Shown: positions 55,431 to 64,000 of the stretch, in pieces
How the letters are laid out: each line of letters opens with the position of its first letter
How positions within the stretch are numbered: the first letter of the stretch is position 1
From: Otatea glauca
Lineage: Eukaryota > Streptophyta > Magnoliopsida > Poales > Poaceae
Length of the DNA: 64,000 nucleotides
Reading direction: 5' to 3'
Assembly: GCA_036346275.1 (NCBI GenBank)
Contig: CM070725.1
Span: 34,596,104-34,660,103 of the forward strand
The notes under the pieces: generated by a model
What the model was told of the DNA's origin: nothing
The model's database searches: none
Seen by the model: only the letters and a program-made list of their open reading frames with translations
Position numbers and translations under genes: made by a program

Positions 55431-56960
55431 TTTTCCTACAATCGCGAGCGCAGTAGCCAGAGCTCGGCGAGTCATCGCGTCTGCCGAGCTCGATAACCTC
55501 GTGAGGGAAGCCTCCGAGTCCGCCTCGAGTCCAAAGAAGTCGGCGGGATCCTTCAAACCGCCGAGGACACGAAGGAGGTCGCGGTCGATCCCTGCGATCC
55601 GACCAAGACCGTTCGGGTCGGAGCCACGCTCCCCGCCAAATAGGAAAGCGCGCTCGTCGACTTCCTCCGCGCCAATAATGACGTCTTCGCATGGAGGACC
55701 TCCGACATGCCAGGAATCCCAAGGGAAGTCGCCGAGCACTCCCTGAGCATCCGACCAGGCTCAAAGCCGGTCGCCCAACGCCTGCGCCGCTTCGACGAGG
55801 AGAGGCGCAGGATCATAGGGGAGGAGATCGCCAAGCTTTTGGCCGCAGGGTTTATAAAAGAGGTCCGCCACCTCGAGTGGCTGGCCAACCCTGTGCTTGT
55901 AAAAAAGAAAAATGGGCAATGGAGAATGTGTGTTGACTACACAAGTCTCAACAAAGCATGTCCCAAGGATCCGCTCTCTTGCCTCAAGATCGACCAAGTC
56001 GCCGACTCCACCGCTGGGTGCGAGTCTCTCTCCTTTTGGATGCCTACACAGCTACCACAGATAGCATGAAGGAGTGCGACCAACTCGCGACTTCCTTCAT
56101 CACGCCGTTCGGCTCGTTCTGCTACGTTACAATGCCGTTCGGCCTAAAGAACGCGGGCGCTACATACCAGCGATGTATGCAAACGTGCTTCAACAACCAG
56201 ATTGGCCGCAACGTTGAGGCCTATGTGGACGACATCGTCGTAAAGACCAGGAATGCGCACGACCTTATTGCCGACCTGGAAGAGACTTTCGTGAACCTCC
56301 GACAGTTCCATATAAAGCTCAACCCCGAAAAATGCGTCTTCGGGGTCCCCAAGGGGAAGCTGCTCGGCTTCATCGTCTCTGAGCGAGGAATCGAGGCCAA
56401 TCAGGAGAAGATCTCGGCGATCGCAAGAATGGGCCCGATTCCCAATCTCAAAGGGGTCCAGAGGCTAGCAGGGTGCCTTGCCGCCTTGAGCCGTTTCGTG
56501 TCTCGCCTCGGCGAGCGCGGAATGCCGCTCTACAGGTTGCTCAAGAAATCCGACCACTTCACTGGACCTGGAGGCTCGAAACCTCACCGCCTGAAGACCT
56601 TCCTATCCTCCTCCAATCTCGGTCGCCTGCATCAGGCGAACCATCGCTCCTCTACATCGCCGCCACCGCTCAAGTCGCGGTCACGGCCCTTGTGGTGGAA
56701 CGAGCGGAGGAAGGTCGGGAACTCAAGGTACAACGGCCAATTTACTTCATCAGCGAGGTTCTTTCCGAGTCCAAGGCTCGGTACCCTCAGGTGCAGAAGC
56801 TGCTCTACGCAGTGCTCACCGCCAAGAGAAAGCTCGTATATTACTTGACCAAGACGTCACGTGGTGACCGTGATCCCCGCTCGGCGAGATCATCCGCAAC
56901 CGCGACGCCTCCGGGAGGAAAGCCAAGTGGGCACTCGAGCTCAGCGGTTACGGCATAACA
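55431..56960 (+). pseudogene. Tat-B reverse transcriptase and RNase H
   Basis: Reading in order: 55,707-56,000 gives VAQRLRRFDEERRRII, LLAAGFIKEV, WLANPVLVKKKNGQWRMCVDYTSLN. A shift follows near 56,000. From 56,080 to 56,600 the frame is open through ITPFGSFCYVTMPFGLKNAGATYQR, the unchanged catalytic YVDD (56,222-56,233), LNPEKCVFGV and GFIVSERGI. 56,620-56,870 holds the first RNase H (LYIAATAQVAVTALVV, RPIYFISEVL, RYPQVQKLLYAVL). This is the best-preserved part of Tat-B. Confidence 0.88.
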
Positions 56961-57470
56961 TACGTCCCTCGGACAGCGATCAAGTCGCAGGTCCTTGCAG
57001 ACTTCGTCGCCGAATGGACCGAAGCCCAGGCACCACCGGTGATCGAGGACCCCGAGTACTGGACAATGTACTTTGATGGATCCTACACCAAGAACGGCGC
57101 GAGCGCAGGAGTCGTCATCATTTCCCCACTCGGGAACAAACTTCAATACGCCATCAGGTTGCTCTTCGATGCGACCAACAACATAGCCGAGTACGAGGCT
57201 CTCGTCAACGGTCTCCGGATCGCTGCCGACCTCGGCGCTCGCCGACTCCGCGTCCGCGGGGACTCCAAGCTCGTCGTCGACCAGGTCATGAAGGCTTCGG
57301 AGCCGCGAGACGCCCGTATGGCTGCATACTGTCGGGAAGTACGCAAGCTCGAGGAGCGGTTCAAAGGTTTCGAGCTCCAAAACAGCTACAGACGCCACAA
57401 CAGTGAGGCTGATTGCCTAGCCAATCTTGCCTTCAGCAAAGGGTCAGTCCCACCCGGGATTTTCGTCTGC
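56961..57470 (+). pseudogene. Tat-B second (archaeal-type) RNase H
   Basis: The frame 57,039-57,557 reads WTMYFDGSYTKNGASAGVVI, NNIAEYEALVNGLRIA, LRVRGDSKLVVDQV and HNSEADCLANLA, with the DG, E, D and HN-AD residues of an RNase H fold in the expected order. The presence of this second RNase H after RT-RH is characteristic of the Tat lineage. In Tat-A the same domain is cut by the LTR at 815. Confidence 0.9.
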
Positions 57471-57589
57471 GACCTCCTGCGACCTTCCATCTCGTTGGAC
57501 TTGGTGACAGAGCGGTCTCCCGATCCACCTGGCACGGTCACCCCGACCGCCGCGTGATCGGCATGATCGGGTCGGATCAAACCGCAGCG

Positions 57590-58800
57590 TGTTGGCAATG
57601 AATCCGATCGAGGAAGCTCTTCATCAATCGCTTGACGGATGGGTCGCTCCCTCGACCCGACCGAGGCCCGGCGCCCGCTTCGGCGGGCAAAATCTTTCGT
57701 CTGGTCGGTCCGCACCTTTACAAAGGAGCCTCGTGGGTCCTCCAGAGGTGCGCTCGCCGACCAAGGAAGCACCGCACGCTCGATATCCATGGCGGGTTTG
57801 CGGTCACCATGTCGCACTCGATCCTCGTTGGAAAAGCCTTCGACAAGGTTTTATTGGCCGATCGCGTGTCCGACGCCGAGCGATCGTGCGCACTGCGAAG
57901 GGTGCCAATTCTTTGCGGCTGACACATTTGCCACCAAGCCTCGCAGACGATCCCCATCACTTGGCCGCTTGCGCTTGGGGACTTGATCCGTCGGGCCCTT
58001 CAGAAGGCGCCAGCCGCTTTACTCATCTCCTAGTCGCGGTGGATAAATTCACCAAATGGATAGAGGCTAAGCCGGTCGTGAACGCCACGCCGATACAAGC
58101 GCCATCTTCTTCCGCGACATCGCTTTTTGGTTCGAGTCCCCAACTCTATCATCACCGACAACAGCGACGCAGATTCACGTGAAAGGAGTTCCTCGAGTTC
58201 TCGCGACGACTTCAACATCCGTGTCGATTGGGCAGCCGTGGCCCATCCGCTGACTAATGGCCGTCGAAGCGTGCAAACGGCATGATCCTTCGTGGACTCA
58301 AGCCACGGATCTTGATCGGCTCAAGCACTGCGGGCGGTGGGTGGCCGAGCTACCCTCGTTCTCGAGCTGCGGATCACGCCCACCCGAGCGATCGGGTTTA
58401 CACCGCTCTTCATGGTGTTCGGCGCCGGCCGTTTGCCAACGGACCGAGTATGGCGCCCAAGACTACAAGCCTTCGATGAGGCTCGGGGGCTCGCCTCGCA
58501 ACAAGACGCCATCGACCAGCTCGACGAGGCGCATGACGTGGCCATCCTGCGATCGGCCAAATATCAACAAGCTCTGCGACGCTACCACAGCCACCAGATT
58601 CGAGGGCGATCCTTTAACGCTGGCGACCTTGTCCTTCGGCGGGTCCAAACCAGAAAAGACAAGCATAAGCTATCGCGCCCTGCGAAGGCCCCTTTACCGT
58701 CGTAGAGGTTCTCCGACCTGGCACCTTTCGACTCAAGGACGCCGACGGTCGCATCCTTCCGAATGCTTGGAACATAGAAAAGTTAAGGCGATTCTATCCC
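57590..58800 (+). pseudogene. Tat-B integrase, heavily frameshifted
   Basis: HCEGCQFFA (57,890-57,920) marks the zinc site. FTHLLVAVDKFTKWIEAKPV (58,017-58,078) and IITDN-like words near 58,150 mark the catalytic core. ANGMILRGLKPRI follows at 58,272-58,310. 58,337-58,680 reads TPTRAIGFTPLFMVFGAGRLP, DVAILRSAKYQQALRRYH and SFNAGDLVLRRVQ, the C-terminal part. The end is near NAWNIEKLRRFYP at about 58,760-58,800. Frames change at least five times, so no integrase can be made. Confidence 0.85.
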
Positions 58801-58904
58801 TAAACTCTTTTTTCCTGGCATATTCTCTACCTTTATCTTTTCGAGCACCGTCGCCTCGCGACGCTCGGCTGCCCCTGGCGCCTGCTCGGGCCGCCTAGTT
58901 GACG

Positions 58905-59420
58905 TTTATGCGGTCGGTGACCGACTAACCACAAGGTCGATTCCAAGCGGTAACCTCTCGACCAAGCGTTACGGCCACGCCCACCGCTATGGTTGCTAAG
59001 TAGCGCTTTGCGGAAGAAGGAAGTGCCCGAGTGGAATGACCTTTAGTCACGGGAACACTCCTCCCGCGCTAACTCGGCTAGCTCACGCGCCATGCGGATC
59101 GGTGACCGACTAACCATAAGGCCAATCCCGAGCGGTAACCCTCTCGACCTGCGCACGCCTCGCCCCGCGGCTATGGTTGCTAAGTAGCGCTTTGCGGAAG
59201 AAGGAAGTGCCCGAGTGGAGTGCCCTTTCACCGATCGGAACACTCCCCCGCAAGAGACTCGGCTAGCTCACGCGCTTATGCGGGTCGGTGACCCGACCGT
59301 CACGAGGTCCTCCCCAGCGGTAATCCTCTCGACCCGTGCACTATGGCCACTTCGCCGGCGCTATGGTTCTAATACTTTGCGGAAGAAGGAAATGCCCGAG
59401 TGAGCGATCTTTTGTCGGTC
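58905..59420. repeat. 185-bp tandem array downstream of Tat-B integrase
   Basis: CGGTGACCGACTAACCA-(C/T)-AAGG recurs with starts at 58,909, 59,093 and 59,279, giving a period of 184-186 bp and just under three units. TTTGCGGAAGAAGGAAGTGCCCGAGTG and CTCGGCTAGCTCACGCGC are shared by the units; the last unit decays after 59,420. Confidence 0.88.
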
Positions 59421-59651
59421 GAACAGTCCGATCCTCACAAGGCGCATAATCACGAGTAACCAAGGTTCCTATCCTCTTAGCCCCCCTCGAAGCAATCCGA
59501 CCTACGCATAAGTGACCTTTGCTGTCCTTAGAGCTATGGCCGGTCAAGCGCTCGCCAAAAACACAGAAGGGGCAAGAGCGTATTGGAATTTGTTAAACTT
59601 AAAAATTGCTTGCGAGCATGATAAGTCTTTACAAATTAAAGAAGGTTAAAT
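59421..59651. other. spacer between the 185-bp array and the antisense gene
   Basis: No gene. It holds decayed array words (AATGCCCGAGTGAGCGATC) followed by a short AT-rich stretch. Confidence 0.5.
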
Positions 59652-62600
59652 CTAACTAATTCGTCCTTCCTCGAGGGCGACCTGCGGCGAGACGTGGCTA
59701 GCGACCTCCCGAGCATGCGGCTCCACCAGGAGCTCGAACCTGTCGATCTCCCCGTCGGTCCGGTTCCCGGCGACGCCACTACTCACTACCGCAAGGTCAA
59801 TACCATCGTAGTGCGAGATGGTGTTGACCAGCGCGGAGGAAGCTCCGAGCGCCGCACCAGCGATCACCGCCTTCTCAATGCGCTCCGGAACTCAGGCCAG
59901 CGAGGGTGCTAGAGAACTCGGGCCTGCTGCGGCTCCAAGGACCAGGGCGCAGACGTCCTGGCCGGCCCTGCGAAGGGCCTCCAACTCCGCGGCTAGCTCA
60001 GCCCGATCGTTTTTAGCAACCTCCGCCACGCCAGAGCCGCTGGCCCCGCTGCGTACCGCTTCACACGGGCTCGCTGGCGCCCTTCCGCTCCTCAACCGCA
60101 AGGCCCAAGTTCTTCTGCGTCTCGCAGATGACAACGGCGCCGATGATCACGACTCACGAAAAGTCCCGCAGAACTAAATAAAAGCCGAGACCTTACGGCC
60201 GCGGAGGTCGCCGCTTGTCGACCTCTTGCCCGACCGCCCATAGGAAGTCTTCAAGGAGGACAGATCCTTCCGAGCGGCTCCCGCCTGAGCGACTCGGTCG
60301 GCATCCTTCCGAGCCTGGTCTCGCCGGTCGCAGACGGTTCGCTTCGCGCTTGCACCGCTACCGGGCGGTGGTGGCGGCATTCTAGCAACGGTGGCCTCGC
60401 CAAGGAGGACTCGAGCCCACCACCTTCGCCCTTAGGGACTGGGCCTCAGCGCCATCGAAAGAGCTCAGGCTGCCCTCAAGCTCCCGGCGACCTTCGCGCC
60501 CGATCGCCTCGCGCTCGGCGCTTTCTTGAGCTGCGCAACTCAAGGCGCAATGGTCGCGTTTTTCTTTGACAACCGCCCACTGGCTGTCTGAGCCAGCCTG
60601 CAGATGATACAAGGTGATGACTAACCATTAGTCTCACAGGCGCGTGTGTCAAATTTTATAAGTTGGGTTCCTTCGCTAACTTACCAGGCTAATCGGCTTG
60701 ACTTCGACCATCGTGGTTCAACGCCTACCGAGGATTCCAGATAAAGAGTCAGGCCCTTTCGGACCAGCTCCATCTCCGCTTCAAGCGCCCGTAACGCTGG
60801 TCAAGAGCGATCCACTCGCTTCTTCTCGTCCCGCCCACCGACCTCGACTCGGGGCCTCCTAAGCTGGCTCGTCGCGTCGCTTCGGGCGGGCGCCACTCGA
60901 CTGCGAGCACCATCGGCAACGATGGTAGGATCGGTCCCCCCAGGTCCCCTGCGACCTCCTCTTGGGACTCGGTCGGCGCCCCATGGGCGCAGGGGTCGGC
61001 ACTTGTGCACCACCACCGCTTCTACCGGCACGATCATCGGCGGCGCCATCATCTCTTCTTCCGCAGGCCACCACATCGGTCGGCCGTGTCCCCAACCGAG
61101 GCGTTGGAGGCTCGCCACGACTCGACCTCGTGGGCAGCGTGCCTCTGGCCGCCAAAGACCACGATCGGCGCCGACCGACCGGGCGATCCGAACTTCCTGT
61201 GGTGTCGTCCTCGCGGAATCGCCACAGACGCCCCACGGTCACACCAAAGATAGGCGCTGACGTGGCGACATTCTAAAAGCGATTCGAACGGCTTTTTCGC
61301 AAATATGTTTGAACAAAAGAAGTACTTCATCGAGCCGAGCGGGTGCGGGCAGCGCGCGCTTCTTCACCGGCCCTCCGAGGGGCGATCCGCCGGTCGCTTC
61401 CTAAAGCCGCTTCCATCAAGGCGCGATAATGGCAGCGATCGCACCTCCGCTCGAGGCCTCTCAGCGCGGTTCTCGTGGTGTTCCTCCGCGGATCCGCGAT
61501 CGGATCACCACCGATCGGGCGGTCGGAAGGAAACCCACAAGACGCTGCGGATCGGTGCTCCCACTGCTTTGCCGGTGGAGGTTGCACTCACAAGCAGCTG
61601 GCCTCCGACACGCCGCAAGCGCCCTCGCCAAGGCTTCTTCTTCTTCTTCCTCTCCTCCTTCCGCTTCTGCGGAGGAGTCGAAGGCCGCGTTTCGCCTCGA
61701 GCGGCCGCCTCACTTCCTTGTCTCCCGAGCGTGCCCGGAGGACATGCCCAAGAGTCCTCGAAGATAAAAACACCGATCGCACTGGTGTTAAACGCAAGGA
61801 AAACAGGGCGGAAGAGGTCCAACCAAACTACTGTGTTTGGAGGGGGCGCCGAGAATGGCTCCGGTGGCCGCCGCGCCTCCGTGGCGCCTTCCCATGACGG
61901 CGTCACCCGGCCGACTCTCCGTGGCGGCTACTGGCTCCGCCATCCTCATCCGTCGAACGCCTCCTCGAGACGAAGGGGCGGGCCTATGTGCGAGAGGTTG
62001 CACGGCATCCCCATGAAGGCACGCACGACCACGCCCCTGTGAGCCCTCGCCTCCTTAGGGCCCCGACCGCTCCACGATCGTGGCCACCTTGTTCTTCTCT
62101 CGCTTCGGGCGCCCGCCCACTCCTCCCGCCACGGAAGATTGCCGGTGAAAGGAGGGGCGCTGTCTCCGACGTTCTGAGCATAGAACCACTCAGAGCGCCA
62201 CCCCTTGTTGGACGACGGCAGCTTGACCTCGAGGTACTCCGTGCTCCGGCCGGACCGAAGCTGGAGGGCCAGGCCACCAATGGGCGCCGCCGCGTCCGTC
62301 GGCTTGTCTTTCCAGAGCCTCGCTTGGAAGAAATGTCTCCACAACGCCCAATGCGGCTCGATTCCGAGGAAAGCCTCGCAAAGGGTGATGAATATGGCGA
62401 TGTGAAGGACCCCATTGGGGTTAAGATGGTGCGCCTCCGCCTTGTAATGGAAGAGCAGCCCCCGAACGAACGGGTGCAACGGCAAGCCGAAGCCACGCTC
62501 GAAAAAAGAGGCAAGCACCACGACTTCGTCATCCCTCGGCGAGGGGGCAGTCGCTCCCGTCGGCACCCTCCAACCGGAGAGATCTTGCGCGGGGAGGAAG

Positions 62601-62659
62601 CCCTTCTTCACCAAGCCAAGCGCACGACTGCTCTGGGCGAAGCACTCCGGCCATGACAT
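59652..62659 (-). pseudogene. Tat-B antisense gene (Transposase_28-type)
   Basis: The ATG at 62,659 begins MSWPECFAQ. The frame to 61,946 contains FFERGFGLPLHPFVRGLLFHY and NPNGVLHIAIFITLCEAFLGIEPHWALW, the same domain as in the Tat-A antisense gene, then NKGWRSEWFYAQN and RAHRGVVVRAFMG. Downstream pieces at 60,612-60,174 and 60,134-59,892 are Glu/Arg/Ala-rich and coiled-coil-like. 59,867-59,652 matches the C-terminal domain of the Tat-A gene (TISHYDGIDLAVV versus TKSLYPRVDLEAV). The middle (60,620-61,940) is broken and introns could not be placed with confidence. Confidence 0.75.
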
Positions 62660-62801
62660 CCTTGCGAAAGAGACGACGGAAAGACGAGGAGAAGAGAAGG
62701 TTAAGTTTCCTTTTCCTTGGCTCTTTGTCGATCTTTTTTGTCTCAGGGACAGGAGACGAGGAAAGCCAACAAGCGTAACTACTCAAAGCGCCCCGGCAGC
62801 G

Positions 62802-62811
62802 TATATATATA
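62802..62811 (-). promoter_or_regulatory. TATA box for the Tat-B antisense gene
   Basis: The minus strand reads CTATATATATAC, about 145 bp upstream of the antisense ATG at 62,659. It is flanked by GC-rich sequence, so the TATA box stands out. Confidence 0.55.
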
Positions 62812-63599
62812 GAAGACGAGCAGGCACCGACCGAACAGACGCCCCCTCGAGCGAAGCGTCGTGCCCACTCACGCCAGCCTGGTAACTCCCGGTTCCCAAT
62901 TCCACTCCGCATTTAATCCTCGACAAAACGGCAGAACCTTAAAAGCCGCCGCCCCCGGGCAGAGCGTCCTAACCTCTCGGTCTCCGCCCTGAGGCCAGGA
63001 CGGTTGCTCCGAGGCACGCGCGAGGCCCACCGGGGCCGCGCCCCCAAAACGGCAAAGCCCGGCGGTTTGCGCCAGGACCCACTAAAAGCTGCGGGTTCAA
63101 AGGGCCTACCCCACCAGATGGGCATAAGGCGCCCAATAAACTTGAGCAAGGGATAAGTAGGAGGTGAGCCCACGGGGGCCTCGGTTAGGTCGGCCGACGA
63201 CCCAATCGCCTCCACTCGCGTCGAGACCATACTTAACACTCTCCGGGAGCTCATCGATGAGCGATACGGTATGCCGGGTCGCGAACCACCCAGGCCCATA
63301 CGGATTGAGTAGAGAAAGGTTTTTATGGGTCGCCCCACACAGGCTGTGACACCCTACTCGGGACCGTCCGCTCGGAAGGGTCCCCTGGGTGGGACCTCCA
63401 GACCCACTCGGACTACCTATTATAAAGCTCCACGAGCACGGCATTCAAACCAACGCGGTAAACGCGCGCCGCTCACCCTCCGTGTCCCACACCGCGGATG
63501 GGGTATCGTGTGGGATAGACGGTGGCCACCTCTCGCAGCTCCCTCGCGAGACGAGGACTGGGATGGATGCCTCACGCCCGCCTACGACGAAATGAGCCT
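62812..63599. other. Tat-B spacer, GC-rich, no gene seen
   Basis: Frames on both strands are shadows of high-GC sequence. I see no domain or repeat except the lead-in to the array. Confidence 0.5.
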
Positions 63600-64000
63600 A
63601 CGCCCGCCACGACGTAAAACGAGCCTACGCCCGGCCACGACGTTAAGCGAGCACTCGGACACCGAACCTCCGCAGAGGCATCGCGGTCGCCCCTAAACCA
63701 AGCACGGTCTAGCTACGACGTTAAACGAGCACTCTGACACCGAACCTCGCGCGAGGCATCGCGGCGCCCTGCCGACCAAGGCACGGTCTAGCTACGACGT
63801 TAAACGAGCACTCGGACACCAACCTCGCGCGAGGCATCGCGCGTCGTCCCCGCCGACCAAGGCACGGCCTAGCTACGACGTTAAACGAGCACTCGGACAC
63901 CGAACCTCGCGAGAGGCATCGCGTCGCCCCGCCGACCAAGGCACGGTCTAGCTACGACGTTAAACGAGCACTTTCGGACACCGAACCTCGCAGCGAGGCA
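63600..64000. repeat. 79-81-bp tandem array, runs off the window end
   Basis: ACGACGTTAAACGAGCACT recurs at 63,715, 63,794, 63,875 and 63,954, with an earlier diverged unit at 63,638. Units share GACACCGAACCTCGCG and GACCAAGGCACGGTCTAGCT. It lies upstream of the antisense gene, in the same relative place as the 79-bp array of Tat-A. Confidence 0.92.

Larger units (their letters stand above)
49363..64000 (+). mobile_element. Ty3/Gypsy element of the Tat lineage (element Tat-B), 3' end beyond window
   Basis: The order on the + strand is: 5' LTR (split by a solo LTR), probable PBS, gag, protease, RT-RNase H, second RNase H, integrase, 185-bp array, antisense gene, 80-bp array. The dual RNase H and antisense gene place it in the Tat lineage. 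The element is GC-rich throughout and its genes are broken mainly by frameshifts. The exact start is uncertain; TGGGGTCAATC at 49,363 is a guess based on the distance from the TATA box and comparison with the Tat-A LTR. Confidence 0.75.

Overview
The window looks like heterochromatic DNA from a flowering plant, most likely a grass. I found no host gene. Almost every readable stretch is a transposable element or a fragment of one. The grass assignment is inference. It rests on Tat-lineage Ty3/Gypsy elements with antisense genes, RIRE3-like Gypsy elements with very long LTRs and an ORF0, a Sirevirus (Ty1/Copia) and a CACTA DNA transposon occurring together.

Layout. 1-814 is the 3' end of a long Gypsy LTR inserted in the second RNase H of a Tat-type element on the + strand (815-7352: integrase, a spliced antisense gene, a 79-bp tandem array, a second small antisense ORF, 3' LTR). 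7353-10539 is the 5' half of another Gypsy element on the minus strand (LTR, primer-binding site, gag, protease). 10540-11670 holds no gene. About 11,685-16,279 is a decayed CACTA (En/Spm) element coding on the minus strand. 16,695-17,423 is a minus-strand LTR fragment. 17,424-24,190 is a RIRE3-like Gypsy element with a 4.3-kb LTR, ORF0 and a stop-riddled gag. Its pol is gone and it runs directly into LTR-like sequence (24,193-25,068).

25,069-46,247 is a single 3.2-kb Gypsy LTR interrupted twice by Sireviruses. The first is a 16.3-kb composite element on the minus strand (25,893-42,193, target duplication TCTTC) whose gag-pol interior is present twice in tandem. The second is a solo LTR on the + strand (44,350-46,020, target duplication CAAAT). 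47,220-about 49,362 is another minus-strand LTR of the long-LTR family. From about 49,363 to the window end lies a second Tat-type element on the + strand: 5' LTR (split by a solo LTR at 49,809-52,765 with target duplication TTGGC), gag, protease, RT-RNase H, second RNase H, integrase, a 185-bp array, an antisense gene, and an 80-bp array running off the end.

How the parts relate. Each element is a copy-and-paste unit (gag particle, protease, RT/RNase H, integrase) and most units carry lesions. The least ordinary parts are the following: the Sirevirus with a duplicated interior and one clean pair of outer LTRs; the antisense gene of the left Tat element, with five GT-AG introns whose three downstream junctions keep the reading frame; TATA boxes in front of the antisense genes; tandem arrays of about 79-80 bp at equivalent places in the two Tat elements; and short palindromes that persist across otherwise diverged LTRs.
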